From Halobacteriovoraceae bacterium (GTDB lineage: Bacteria > Bdellovibrionota > Bacteriovoracia > Bacteriovoracales > Bacteriovoracaceae), in contig PAVS01000003.1 in assembly GCA_002713145.1 (NCBI GenBank), positions 104,744-168,743 on the forward strand: DNA of 64,000 nt, given 5' to 3'. The notes below the pieces were generated by a model, which did not search any database, was not told the DNA's origin, and saw nothing but the letters and a program-made list of their open reading frames with translations. The translations under genes were made by a program, and so were the position numbers. This document shows positions 35,645 through 44,998 of this stretch, piece by piece. Numbering within the stretch: position 1 is the first letter of the stretch; every line of letters begins with the position of its first letter.

Positions 35645-37375
35645 ATGCGTATAAATCCTTATTTGATCATTTTACTCCTGTTCTCGTGTGCACTTTTGGC
35701 ACAGACAACTAATAAAGCTACCGATGAAAGTTCTGATTCTGAGAAAACTACAGATGAGATCGCCAAGCCCGAGTCTTCTTTTGAACAAATTAAACTAGAG
35801 CGTTTAAAAAGAATTCGCTCTGAGTTGGTTGAGTTGCAATCTAAAATATACGGTATTCGTAAAAGATTAAAAGAAGATGACCTGGATATGGTTTCGAAAA
35901 TTCAAGCTGACTCTAAACTGGCAGCACTTGAACAAGAATATATGCAAAAGCGTTTTTCTTTTATTGAAACCATAACAGAAATTAATCTTAAAGAGGAAAA
36001 GAAAAAAGCACAAAAAGCAGACTTTCTAGCGGATATCCAGCAAATCTTACAACCGGCGATGAATAGCTTTAAGCAACTTTCTGAGCGCCCCAGACAAATT
36101 CAAGATCTTCAAGAAGATGCTCTTTATGTAAACACTAGACTTGAAGATGCGAAAACGGCGCTAAAAAAAATTAATAACTATATAAAAAATAATCCGGATA
36201 AATCTCTTTCTAAAAAACTCAAAGACTCTAAAAAAACAATAGAAAAAATGATTAAAGAGTTAGAGATCGATAAAGAGGACCTCACTTTTAAGATTAGAAA
36301 AATTGAAAAGGATCAAGAGCCTTTTATCTCTACTTTCTCAAAGCTCATTTTGGACTTTTTTAAAACAAAGGGGCTGAATCTTTTCTTGGCCTTCACCGTT
36401 TTTATAGGAGTCTTCTGGGGCTTTCGCTTATCCCAACCAAGAATAATTTCGATTATTTTATTTAGGATCAATCGTTCTGATAAAAAAGAGATGTATCAAT
36501 GGATAGCCCGTCCTATCAGGGTACTCTATAACGTGTTCTCTATTGTTCTTGCTTTCTTTCTAGGAATTATCACTCTCTATGCCCTTAATGACTGGGTTCT
36601 CGTGACCTTTATTCTGTTTACACTGGCCGCCCTAATCTGGAGCTCAAAACAATATCTCCCTGCCTTTTTAGAGCAGTCTAAAATCGTTCTCAATTTAGGA
36701 GCCATTCGAGAAGGGGAGAGAGTTTTATTTAATGGCATTCCTTGGCAGATTAAAAGCTTGGGGTATTACTGTCATTTATATAATCCAGTACTAAGCGGTG
36801 GTTTTATGCGAGTAAGCACAAAAGAGCTGCTCAATCTCACCTCCAGAAGAATTATTGATAAGGAGCCTTGGTTTCCTACCAAAACAGGGGATTGGGTTGA
36901 AGTCAATTCACTCTTTGGTCAGGTTATTTTGCAATCACCTGAAAACGTGATCATTAAACAATTGGGGGATGAGAAAACAATTATCGCCTCCAATGACTTT
37001 TATTCCAAGTCACCTACCAATCTCTCTAATGGCTATTCGATAGAGTTTCAATTTGGGGTGGATTATATGCACCAAAAAATTCTATTCGATGAACTTATTC
37101 CAAATTTTATCAAAGAAATATCTGAGGCCATAAATAAAAAACACGCAGAGTTCAGTGAAAATTTTGGAGAGCTCACGATAGAGTTCTTACAAGCAGGGGC
37201 AAGTTCACTCGATCTCAGATTCTTCTTGCGCTGTGATGGAAGTATTGCAGGTAAAAAGAAGCTTCTCATGCGAAGCATACAAGCTGAATTTGTTAAAGTT
37301 TGCAATCGTCACCATTATGTTATTCCTTTCAACCAACTTACGGTTCATATGGCAGCAACAGATGGAAAGGCATGA
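35645..37375 (+). CDS. MscS-like mechanosensitive channel with coiled-coil domain
   Basis: The 576-residue protein has a signal-like start (MRINPYLIILLLFSCALLAQ), a long charged coiled-coil region in the periplasm (about residues 45-225), then about four transmembrane helices (235-345) and a soluble C-terminal part with LGAIREGERVLFNGIPWQIKSLG and GDWVEVNSLFGQV, which fit the beta domain and vestibule of MscS channels. MscS proteins release solutes under hypo-osmotic stress. The pore helix is divergent, so gating is uncertain. Two small genes overlap or follow it closely and are probably cotranscribed. Confidence 0.7.
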   Translation: MRINPYLIILLLFSCALLAQTTNKATDESSDSEKTTDEIAKPESSFEQIKLERLKRIRSELVELQSKIYGIRKRLKEDDLDMVSKIQADSKLAALEQEYMQKRFSFIETITEINLKEEKKKAQKADFLADIQQILQPAMNSFKQLSERPRQIQDLQEDALYVNTRLEDAKTALKKINNYIKNNPDKSLSKKLKDSKKTIEKMIKELEIDKEDLTFKIRKIEKDQEPFISTFSKLILDFFKTKGLNLFLAFTVFIGVFWGFRLSQPRIISIILFRINRSDKKEMYQWIARPIRVLYNVFSIVLAFFLGIITLYALNDWVLVTFILFTLAALIWSSKQYLPAFLEQSKIVLNLGAIREGERVLFNGIPWQIKSLGYYCHLYNPVLSGGFMRVSTKELLNLTSRRIIDKEPWFPTKTGDWVEVNSLFGQVILQSPENVIIKQLGDEKTIIASNDFYSKSPTNLSNGYSIEFQFGVDYMHQKILFDELIPNFIKEISEAINKKHAEFSENFGELTIEFLQAGASSLDLRFFLRCDGSIAGKKKLLMRSIQAEFVKVCNRHHYVIPFNQLTVHMAATDGKA

Positions 37376-37697
37376 CGAGCTTTTAGACATTCTTGGACGG
37401 AATTTTGGCCTTCAGAAGTTTAACTCACACGTTGATAGCGAATCAGAATTTTTTAAACAACTTCAGCTAATATTAAGTGAAAGAATCACCTTCTTGATTA
37501 ATTCTGATATGGATAGATTATTACATTTATTATATAAAATAGATGTAAACCAAGTTGCGTGCGATCAGGCTTTTCAGTTGGGAGAGATACATAAGATCTC
37601 AATGAAGTTGGCAGAATTGATTATCAATCGTCAATTACAAAAGATAGATTATGCTCGCGAATTTTATCGTAAAAATAATAATGAGAATAAATCATGA
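37362..37697 (+). CDS. Small helical hypothetical protein
   Basis: The ATG at 37362 lies 14 bp inside the MscS-like gene and gives a 111-residue, mostly helical protein (MERHDELLDILGRNFGLQ). An upstream start at 37233 would bury more of the channel gene and is rejected. It overlaps the HPt-like gene start by 4 bp (ATGA). No family is recognised. Its position between a channel and a phosphotransfer domain suggests a signalling or scaffolding role, which is only inference. Confidence 0.65.
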   Translation: MERHDELLDILGRNFGLQKFNSHVDSESEFFKQLQLILSERITFLINSDMDRLLHLLYKIDVNQVACDQAFQLGEIHKISMKLAELIINRQLQKIDYAREFYRKNNNENKS

Positions 37698-38017
37698 GCT
37701 TTAAATTCACCAAGAACGATAATGTAAATGAACTACCAGATCCTATCAAAGAAAATCTTCCCCATTTTATTGACCATAGGGTCAAAGAGTTTGAAGAAGT
37801 CGCCATTCATTTTCGTGACGGGGATCTAGAAAAAGTCAGAAATTATTGTCATAGTGTAAGAGGTATTGCTGCGAGTTATAACTTTCATAAGTTAGACGAA
37901 ATCATAACTCACTTCCAAGACCTCGCTAAAAATGGTGATAAAGAAGCTATTCGTAAATTGATTCCTATATATACCGAATATTTAAAGGAAATGCAGAGCT
38001 ATATTCAACCTGTTTGA
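37694..38017 (+). CDS. Histidine phosphotransfer (HPt) domain protein
   Basis: The 107-residue protein has the HPt helix with the phospho-accepting histidine in YCHSVRGIAASYNFHKLDEI (about residues 52-71), matching the H-x2-(K/R)-G-x4 consensus. HPt proteins pass phosphate between response-regulator receivers in multistep phosphorelays. No kinase or receiver gene is adjacent. It is coupled to the helical gene by a 4-bp overlap. Confidence 0.8.
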   Translation: MSFKFTKNDNVNELPDPIKENLPHFIDHRVKEFEEVAIHFRDGDLEKVRNYCHSVRGIAASYNFHKLDEIITHFQDLAKNGDKEAIRKLIPIYTEYLKEMQSYIQPV

Positions 38018-38076
38018 TATACATAACTCTTCTGATCTGATACTATCCCTTAAAATTTATAATGATTAGGTAAGAT

Positions 38077-39903
38077 ATGGAACAAGTTGTCATAAGGTTC
38101 TCTGGAGACTCCGGTGATGGAATGCAGCTCACGGGAACACAATTTTCAAATACATCAGCACAAATGGGTAATGATCTGGCTACGTTTCCAGATTTTCCCG
38201 CCGAAATTAGAGCTCCCCAAGGAACTGTAGCGGGTATTTCTGGCTTTCAAATTCACTTTGGTGCTAATAGCATAAAAACTCCTGGGGATGAACCAGATGT
38301 ATTAGTGGCCATGAATCCAGCGGCCCTTAAAGCTAATATTGAAGATTTAAAACCAGGTGGGACTCTTATTTTAAATATTGATGCCTTTAACGAACTTGGT
38401 TTCAAAAAAGCGGGCTACGTTAATGAAGATCCTTTGGGTCAACTTGGTAGTTATCAAGTGGTCCAAGCAAAAATTACTTCTCAGACCATGGAAGCACTCC
38501 ATGAACTAGACTTAGATGCTAAGGCCAAACGTCGATGTAAAAACTTTTATGCTTTGGGTATGACCTATTTCATGTTCACCAGAGATTTGAACCCAACGAT
38601 AGAATGGATCAAAGATAAATTTAGTGGAGATGAGCTTCTTACCCAAGCTAATATTACAGCACTTAAAGCGGGATATAATTTTGCTGATACTATTCAAGTG
38701 ATTGGGGATAAAGCCGTTGAAGTGGGAAAAGCCGATATAGAGCCTGGTATCTATCGGCAAATTTCCGGTAACACCGCCCTGTCATGGGGTTTTATTTACG
38801 CCGCTGAAAATGCTGGTGTTGATTTATTTCTGGGCTCTTATCCCATAACGCCAGCTTCAGATATTTTACATGAACTCTCGAAACATAAACAAATGGGTGT
38901 GAAGACCTTTCAAGCCGAAGATGAAATTGCTGCTTGTTGTGCGGCCATCGGTGCTAGTTATGCAGGATCGTTAGCGATCACCACCAGTGCAGGGCCTGGG
39001 ATAGCGCTAAAAAGTGAAGCCCTGAATTTGGCTTTGATGTTAGAGCTTCCCCTGGTTGTGATAGATGTACAAAGAGGTGGCCCTTCTACAGGACTACCGA
39101 CAAAAACTGAGCAATCAGATTTAAATATGGTGATGCATGGAAGAAATGGAGATTCGCCACTCATCGTTTTGGCCGCAAGATCTCCGAGTGATTGTTTTAA
39201 AATGGCTTTTGAAGCTGCAAGACTGACTCTAGAACATATGACACCGGTTGTATTACTTACAGATGGTTATATCGCTAACGGTTCTACTCCTTGGAAGTTA
39301 CCAGATCTAGACAAAGATTATCCTAAGATTCAACCACGATTTATGGATCCGCTTGCTGCGGGAGAAAAGTTTTTACCTTATCGCAGAGATGCGGAAAAAC
39401 TCGCGCGCTACTGGGCGCTTCCTGGTACACCAGAGTTGATGCATAGATTGGGTGGACTCGAGAAAGAAGCTAACACCGGAAATGTTTCTTATGATCCTGA
39501 AAACCATGAAGCGATGGTTCAGGTTCGAGAAGAAAAAGTAAATAGGGTGGCCAATTATATTCCTGAACAAGTTATTGAAGGGAATCTTCAAAGTGATTTA
39601 CTCGTTATCTCTTGGGGAGGAACTTATGGGTCTGTTCAAACCGCTGTAGCAGAACATGGAAATTGTGCTCATATCCACTTACAATATTTAAATCCTATGC
39701 CTAAAAATATTGAAGAGATTTTAAATAAATATCCTAAGCGACTTGTCTGTGAACTCAACCGAGGACAGCTACAAAAATTGATTCAAGCTAACTTTGCTCT
39801 TAAGGTTAATGGTTATTTTAAAGTTCAAGGTAAGCCGTTTAAAGTGAAAGAGCTCAAAGATCGTTTCGACTTTGAGTTAGAAAATGGAAGTCAACATGAG
39901 TGA
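38077..39903 (+). CDS. korA: 2-Oxoacid:ferredoxin oxidoreductase, alpha (gamma-alpha fused)
   Basis: The 608-residue subunit starts with the gamma domain (VIRFSGDSGDGMQLTG, residues 1 to ~190), followed by the pyrimidine-binding alpha domain (GNTALSWGFIYAAENAGVDLFLGSYPITPASDIL, FQAEDEIAACCAAIGASYAG, TTSAGPGIALKSE). With korB it decarboxylates 2-oxoglutarate (most likely) to succinyl-CoA and reduces ferredoxin, an alternative TCA-cycle step. A TATAAT at 38058-38063 precedes it. The korB start overlaps by 8 bp. Confidence 0.92.
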   Translation: MEQVVIRFSGDSGDGMQLTGTQFSNTSAQMGNDLATFPDFPAEIRAPQGTVAGISGFQIHFGANSIKTPGDEPDVLVAMNPAALKANIEDLKPGGTLILNIDAFNELGFKKAGYVNEDPLGQLGSYQVVQAKITSQTMEALHELDLDAKAKRRCKNFYALGMTYFMFTRDLNPTIEWIKDKFSGDELLTQANITALKAGYNFADTIQVIGDKAVEVGKADIEPGIYRQISGNTALSWGFIYAAENAGVDLFLGSYPITPASDILHELSKHKQMGVKTFQAEDEIAACCAAIGASYAGSLAITTSAGPGIALKSEALNLALMLELPLVVIDVQRGGPSTGLPTKTEQSDLNMVMHGRNGDSPLIVLAARSPSDCFKMAFEAARLTLEHMTPVVLLTDGYIANGSTPWKLPDLDKDYPKIQPRFMDPLAAGEKFLPYRRDAEKLARYWALPGTPELMHRLGGLEKEANTGNVSYDPENHEAMVQVREEKVNRVANYIPEQVIEGNLQSDLLVISWGGTYGSVQTAVAEHGNCAHIHLQYLNPMPKNIEEILNKYPKRLVCELNRGQLQKLIQANFALKVNGYFKVQGKPFKVKELKDRFDFELENGSQHE

Positions 39904-40897
39904 AGCAAAAACATATACCAAAAAAGATTTTACCAGTGATCAAGAAGTAAAATGGTGCCCTGGCTGTGGTGACTACGCTATTCTTTCAGCGGCCCAACTT
40001 GCTATGAGCAAAATGGGAGTGCCCCCTCACAAGGTTTGTATCGTTTCTGGAATTGGTTGTTCATCGCGCTTTCCCTACTATATGAATACCTATGGTATGC
40101 ACTCTATTCATGGACGTGCTCCTGCAGTAGCCACTGGGGTAAAACTTCAAAATCCTGATCTCTCGGTCTGGATTATTACAGGGGATGGGGATGCTCTTTC
40201 TATTGGTGGAAATCATCTGGCCCATATTCTACGTCGAAATCTCGATGTGAATATTATTCTGTTTAACAACGAGATCTATGGACTTACTAAGGGACAATAT
40301 TCACCCACATCAGAGCGAGGAACCACCACAAAATCATCTCCTTTTGGCTCTATTGATAGGTCCTATTCACCAGCTAAGTTTGCCTTGGGAGCAGGAGCCA
40401 CATTTTTTGCACGCTCAATTGATACTGATCCTAAACATATGATGGATGTAATGCAAAAAGCTCACGCCCATAAAGGGACAAGTCTCATCGAGATTTATCA
40501 GAACTGTAATATTTTTAACGATAAAGTTCATGACATTTATACCAACAGAGCGACGAGAGATGAAACAACAATAAGACTCGAAGCAGGGAGCCCACTTATC
40601 TTTGGAAAAAATAAAGATAAAGGGCTTATTCAAGATGGCTTTGAATTTAAAGAAGTTTCTGTTGCAGGTAATGAAGATAAACTGATTATTCATGACCCCA
40701 GTAATATCAACTTTTCTCAATTACTGACTAATCTCGATGGAGAGAACGGACCTATTCCCCTAGGCGTGCTCAGACAAGTTGAAGATGATGTCTATAATGA
40801 AAGTTTACACCGACAAATTGAAGCTCAACTCAACCACGGTAAGCCCTACGCCTTTCATGATTTACTTCATTCTGGGAAAACTTGGGAAGTTAAATAA
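39896..40897 (+). CDS. korB: 2-Oxoacid:ferredoxin oxidoreductase, beta
   Basis: The 333-residue TPP-binding subunit shows WCPGCGDYAIL (cluster cysteines), SGIGCSSRFPYY, HGRAPAVATG, the TPP/Mg motif GDGDALSIGGNH and NNEIYGLTKGQYSPTS. I use the ATG at 39896, overlapping the korA stop, over the ATG at 39884. It works with KorA; the electron acceptor ferredoxin is not nearby. Its end overlaps pgsA by 8 bp convergently. Confidence 0.93.
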   Translation: MSEAKTYTKKDFTSDQEVKWCPGCGDYAILSAAQLAMSKMGVPPHKVCIVSGIGCSSRFPYYMNTYGMHSIHGRAPAVATGVKLQNPDLSVWIITGDGDALSIGGNHLAHILRRNLDVNIILFNNEIYGLTKGQYSPTSERGTTTKSSPFGSIDRSYSPAKFALGAGATFFARSIDTDPKHMMDVMQKAHAHKGTSLIEIYQNCNIFNDKVHDIYTNRATRDETTIRLEAGSPLIFGKNKDKGLIQDGFEFKEVSVAGNEDKLIIHDPSNINFSQLLTNLDGENGPIPLGVLRQVEDDVYNESLHRQIEAQLNHGKPYAFHDLLHSGKTWEVK

Positions 40898-41453
40898 AAG
40901 TGTCATGCCTTCCATGGTAGATAAGCCAATAACGTGGGATAAAAGTCACAAGCATATAGACTTCTAGACCTATGCCTAAAACAAATAATGATCTCATGAC
41001 AAAGGTAAGCGTATACTGCTGCAAATCGAGATTTACAATCATGACTAAAACAATCGCCATACCAAACCCCGTCGCTATTTTGGCCGGAAGCATGGGCCTA
41101 ACTTTGAAGCTTATTTTTTTCCACCACATTAGCACGGGGAAAACTGATAGTTGAAGACAGTTTCTTAAAGTCATGAGGACAAAGTAAGTGAGAAAAAGCT
41201 TTTCTTCATAAAAATTTAATAAATACCCTAGGAGAAAAATTTCAAAAAATTTGTCTGCCACTGGGTCAAGAAGACTTCCTAGAGTAGAGGTTTGCGCTAA
41301 CTTTCGGGCCAACCAGCCATCTAAATAATCTGTAAGAACCGCAAAGATTGCAATGCTAAGTGCAATTACATAGAATTGAAAATGAATAGCAAAAATTATA
41401 ATAGGTATGAGTAAGATTCTCGCAAATGTAAAAAGATTGGGGGTATTACACAT
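40890..41453 (-). CDS. pgsA: CDP-alcohol phosphatidyltransferase (PgsA-like)
   Basis: The 187-residue membrane enzyme carries the full CDP-alcohol phosphotransferase motif D-x2-D-G-x2-A-R-x8-G-x3-D-x3-D (DYLDGWLARKLAQTSTLGSLLDPVADK, from about residue 42). It most likely makes phosphatidylglycerol-phosphate from CDP-diacylglycerol and glycerol-3-phosphate at the inner membrane. About five transmembrane helices are visible. Confidence 0.9.
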   Translation of the reverse strand: MCNTPNLFTFARILLIPIIIFAIHFQFYVIALSIAIFAVLTDYLDGWLARKLAQTSTLGSLLDPVADKFFEIFLLGYLLNFYEEKLFLTYFVLMTLRNCLQLSVFPVLMWWKKISFKVRPMLPAKIATGFGMAIVLVMIVNLDLQQYTLTFVMRSLFVLGIGLEVYMLVTFIPRYWLIYHGRHDTFI

Positions 41454-41478
41454 AGATCTATCATAGCAAGGATAAGAA

Positions 41479-42729
41479 ATGCTTCAACTACAAAGTGCTC
41501 TGGGAATACTCGTCTTTATAGGGCTATGCTTTTTATTTTCAGAAAAGAGATCTCAAATTCAATGGAAAATGGTTACCCTGGGAGTTATCTTTCAAATTTT
41601 ACTTGGAGTTGTTCTGATAAAACTACCCTTTATTGCTGATATTCTTTTGTATCTCAACCAGGGAGTGCTGATGTTAGAAAAAGCGACTCTTGATGGAACT
41701 CAATTCATGTTTGGTTACCTCGCTGGTGGAAGTGCACCCTTTGAGATCACACAACCAGCAGCTACTTATATAGTGGCTTTTAGAGTTCTACCCATTGTGT
41801 TAGTTATGAGTGCCATAACCAGCGTGTTATTTCACTGGGGCGTTTTGCAAAAAATAGTTCTGCTTATGTCCAAGGTCTTAGAGCAAACCCTTAAAATTTC
41901 AGGAGTCCAAGGTCTTAGTGTAGCTTCCAATATTTTTTTAGGGATGATTGAATCTCCTCTCTTTGTAAAAGGTTATTTAAGTTCGATGTCTAGGTCATCG
42001 CTTTTTGTTTTAATGACAGCAGGGATGGCCACGGTGGCAGGAACGGTGATGGTTTTGTATGCAAGTATTCTTAACCCCATCATTGAAAATGCTATTGGGC
42101 ATATACTTATCGCTTCACTTATCTCGGCACCAGCAGCGGTCATGATTTCTCATATAATTATCCCTCCCGAACATGAGGACATGATGAATGAAGCTCATAT
42201 CGATTTAGAAGTCAAAACCCATTCCACTTTTGAAGCACTTGTTCAAGGTGTGATGGATGGTATACAACTCTTGCTGGCCATTGCGGCTATGATTATAGTG
42301 CTGTTTTCCTTAGTGAGTTTAGTGAATCAATTTTTAGCATTGCTACCCGTGGTGAGTGGACGTGCTATCACAATTGAATATTTGGTTGGTTTTATTTTTT
42401 ACCCCCTCACGTGGCTGATGGGAATTGCGAGCTCAGAAGTGAGTGTCGCCTCAGAACTCATGGCAGTGAAAACAATTCTCAATGAATTTGTGAGCTATCA
42501 AAAACTCGCCACTCTAGATCCGGCTCTTTTATCCGAGAGATCAAAAATGATTTTGATGTATGCTATGTGCGGCTTTGCTAATTTAGCGTCATTGGGCTTA
42601 ATCGTAGCAACACTTGGAACACTTGTGCCCCAGAGACGAGGAGAAGTCTTAAGTTTGTCTTTCAAATGTATACTCTCAGGCACCTTTGCCACCATGATGA
42701 CAGGGTGTGTAATCGGTCTAATCTATTAA
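41479..42729 (+). CDS. nupC: Concentrative nucleoside transporter (NupC-like)
   Basis: The 416-residue CNT-family protein imports nucleosides with a cation gradient. It has the family features FMFGYLAGG, AFRVLPIVLVMSAITSVLFHWGVLQ and the helical-hairpin motif SVASNIFLGMIESPLFVKGYL, plus LTWLMGIASSEV and GFANLASLG. In a predatory or scavenging lifestyle it would recover prey nucleosides, which is inference. AAGGAT precedes the ATG. It is divergent from pgsA with only a 25-bp gap. Confidence 0.92.
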   Translation: MLQLQSALGILVFIGLCFLFSEKRSQIQWKMVTLGVIFQILLGVVLIKLPFIADILLYLNQGVLMLEKATLDGTQFMFGYLAGGSAPFEITQPAATYIVAFRVLPIVLVMSAITSVLFHWGVLQKIVLLMSKVLEQTLKISGVQGLSVASNIFLGMIESPLFVKGYLSSMSRSSLFVLMTAGMATVAGTVMVLYASILNPIIENAIGHILIASLISAPAAVMISHIIIPPEHEDMMNEAHIDLEVKTHSTFEALVQGVMDGIQLLLAIAAMIIVLFSLVSLVNQFLALLPVVSGRAITIEYLVGFIFYPLTWLMGIASSEVSVASELMAVKTILNEFVSYQKLATLDPALLSERSKMILMYAMCGFANLASLGLIVATLGTLVPQRRGEVLSLSFKCILSGTFATMMTGCVIGLIY

Positions 42730-42799
42730 GACTTGGCAAATAAAGTAAATTTAGGCATGCTTAACACTCGGACTTGATCACTTTTAAGGACAGGTACCC

Positions 42800-43465
42800 A
42801 TGAGTATTGCATTAATTGGGCAAGGTTTACTTGCCAGCCATTTATCCCATTGGTGGACTGCATGTGGTGTTGAGTTTACTCAACTCGGACGCGGTGACCT
42901 CATTCATCCAAAAACTTTATCAACATTTCAAAGAATCTTTCTTGCTATCAATGACGATGAAATAGAATCCTTTTATTTAAAATTTGCTTCCCAGACTCAA
43001 GCGAAATGGATCCATTTCTCTGGTAGTCTTTATATTAAAGAAATGATCGGTATCCATCCTCTTATGAGTTTTTCTAATGAACTTTACACAACAAGTTTTT
43101 ATGAAAATTTATTATGGGTGGTGGACCATGAATGTGAGCTGGATCAGATTTTTCCTACAAGTATAAAAAACTATACCAAGATAGCCGCTGAGCTTAAACC
43201 TTATTACCATGCTCTTTGTGTCTTAGGGGGAAATATTCCCCACTTACTTTGGAATGAACTTAACCAAAAATTTTCTGATCTTGGAATTCATGAGCAGGAT
43301 TTTAAAAAATATATCCAAATAACTACAGAAAATTTTCTTAAAGATAGAAAACCCACAGGTCCTATTGTTCGGAATGATAAAGTAACGATAGGAAAAAATA
43401 TCGCTAGTCTTCAGCCGAGTTTAGCAAAAATTTATCAAGGTGTACGGGAGTGCCAACATGAATAA
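42800..43465 (+). CDS. Rossmann/DUF2520 protein, candidate ketopantoate reductase
   Basis: The 221-residue protein has an NAD(P)-binding start (IALIGQGLLASHLSHWW, like G-x-G-x2-A) and a DUF2520-like C-terminal half: HFSGSL, IGIHPLMSFS, YYHALCVLGGNIPHLLWNE and TGPIVRNDKVTI. It overlaps panB by 8 bp at the head of a pantothenate operon that has no panE. The missing step there is ketopantoate reduction, and I recall that PanG of Francisella is an alternative reductase in a panBC-linked gene. It is therefore a good candidate for this step, but this rests on context. Confidence 0.7.
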   Translation: MSIALIGQGLLASHLSHWWTACGVEFTQLGRGDLIHPKTLSTFQRIFLAINDDEIESFYLKFASQTQAKWIHFSGSLYIKEMIGIHPLMSFSNELYTTSFYENLLWVVDHECELDQIFPTSIKNYTKIAAELKPYYHALCVLGGNIPHLLWNELNQKFSDLGIHEQDFKKYIQITTENFLKDRKPTGPIVRNDKVTIGKNIASLQPSLAKIYQGVRECQHE

Positions 43466-44252
43466 GGTCACAGATTTTAACAAGAAAAAAAATCAAGGCG
43501 AGAAAATATCAATGGTTACTGCTTATGATTATCCTACCGCTAAAATGATAGCGGCTTCTGCCATTGATGCCATTTTAGTGGGGGATAGTGTGGCCATGGT
43601 TTTTCATGGTTACGCCAATACCACCTTTGCTACTCGTGAGATGATGGCCTTACACACCAGTGCAGTGGCCAGAGGAGCTGACGATAAATTTATCGTCACA
43701 GATATGCCTTTTCTAAGTCTTGAGCGAGGTGAAGCTTATCTTTTTGATACTCTTGATTTATTTATTAAAGCCGGTGCTCGCAGTGTGAAAATGGAAGGGG
43801 GAGAGTTTATCTTCTCTCAAATTGAAAAAACGATCAAAGCCGGGATTCCAGTCATGGGGCATTTAGGTCTCACCCCCCAAACGATAAATCAACTAGGTAG
43901 CTATAAAGTTCAAGGTAAAAAAGATGAAGAGGCGCAAAAAATTATTGCCCAAGCGAGGGAGCTAGAAAAACTTGGTGTATTTGCTTTGATTTTAGAATGT
44001 GTCCCAGGGGCTCTGGCCGCCCACCTTAGAGATGAACTTTCTATCCCCGTGATAGGTATTGGGGCAGGCCCTGAGGTAGACGGCCAAATTCTTGTGATTG
44101 ATGATCTCTTAGGGCGCTCAAACTCAGGCTATCCAAAATTTGTAAGACAATATGGTAATACTTTTGAGCTGGGTCTTAACTGTTTGAATCAATATCATCA
44201 AGATATCCAAGCGAATTCATTTCCAAGCTCTCAGGAGAGTTATTTATGTTAA
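43458..44252 (+). CDS. panB: Ketopantoate hydroxymethyltransferase PanB
   Basis: PanB adds a hydroxymethyl group from methylene-THF to 2-ketoisovalerate. The 264-residue protein has MVTAYDYPTAKM, VGDSVAMVFHGYANT, VTDMPF, SVKMEGG, GHLGLTPQ and IGIGAGPEVDGQILV. I use the ATG at 43458, which overlaps the previous stop, over the GTG at 43440. Its end overlaps panC by 7 bp. Confidence 0.97.
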   Translation: MNKVTDFNKKKNQGEKISMVTAYDYPTAKMIAASAIDAILVGDSVAMVFHGYANTTFATREMMALHTSAVARGADDKFIVTDMPFLSLERGEAYLFDTLDLFIKAGARSVKMEGGEFIFSQIEKTIKAGIPVMGHLGLTPQTINQLGSYKVQGKKDEEAQKIIAQARELEKLGVFALILECVPGALAAHLRDELSIPVIGIGAGPEVDGQILVIDDLLGRSNSGYPKFVRQYGNTFELGLNCLNQYHQDIQANSFPSSQESYLC

Positions 44253-44998
44253 TCATAAAAAATATTCCTGAATTAAAAGAAAATTTAGCTAATTTAAAAG
44301 GCACTCGAGGCTTTGTTCCTACCATGGGAGCCCTTCATTTAGGTCATATCTCACTGGTTAAAGAGTCTCTCAAAAATAATGATCACACCATTGTGAGCAT
44401 CTTTGTAAACCCCACACAGTTTGACCAAAAAGAAGATTTAGAAAATTATCCCCAGACCTTGGAAAATGATCTCTTCCAATTAGAAGAGCTAGGAGTAGAT
44501 TGTATCTTTTTGCCCAATGAAAAAGAAATGTATCCCCATGGGTATTTTTATAAAGTAGAAGAAAATCATCTCTCTCAAATTCTGTGTGGAGCGAGCAGAC
44601 CTGGACATTTTTCTGGAGTTTTAACGATTGTGCTCAAATTACTCAATTTGATACAGGCGGATAGCGCTTACTTTGGACTTAAAGACTATCAGCAATTTCA
44701 ACTCATCAAAAATATGGCCCGGGACTTTTTTATCAACACTCAGATTATAGGACTTGAAACCATTCGTGAAAAAGATGGGCTGGCCATGAGTTCTAGAAAC
44801 TTACGCTTATCTAAAAAGGGGAGAGAGCTTGCCCCTCAAATATATGAACAGATGAGCAAAAATCAAAGTCTTGAAGAGATAAAAACTAAACTCAAAAAAA
44901 TTGGTTTTGAGATAGATTATCTGGAAGAACATTTTGAGCGTCGTTTTATCGCTGCAAGATTAGAAGGAATAAGGTTAATTGATAATGTCGAAATCTAA
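44246..44998 (+). CDS. panC: Pantothenate synthetase PanC
   Basis: PanC joins pantoate and beta-alanine using ATP. The 250-residue protein has the nucleotide loop PTMGALHLGHISLV (HxGH), FVNPTQF, CGASRPGHFSGVLT, FGLKDYQQFQLI and the MSSRN (KMSKS-like) motif. It is somewhat shorter than the usual ~280 residues, with the loss in the C-terminal domain. Its end overlaps coaC by 14 bp. Confidence 0.96.
   Translation: MLIIKNIPELKENLANLKGTRGFVPTMGALHLGHISLVKESLKNNDHTIVSIFVNPTQFDQKEDLENYPQTLENDLFQLEELGVDCIFLPNEKEMYPHGYFYKVEENHLSQILCGASRPGHFSGVLTIVLKLLNLIQADSAYFGLKDYQQFQLIKNMARDFFINTQIIGLETIREKDGLAMSSRNLRLSKKGRELAPQIYEQMSKNQSLEEIKTKLKKIGFEIDYLEEHFERRFIAARLEGIRLIDNVEI

Noticed and set aside
37233..37361. 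N-terminal extension of the small helical gene into the MscS-like gene
   Set aside because: It would overlap the channel by 143 bp and adds residues of no clear fold; the ATG at 37362 gives a short coupled overlap.
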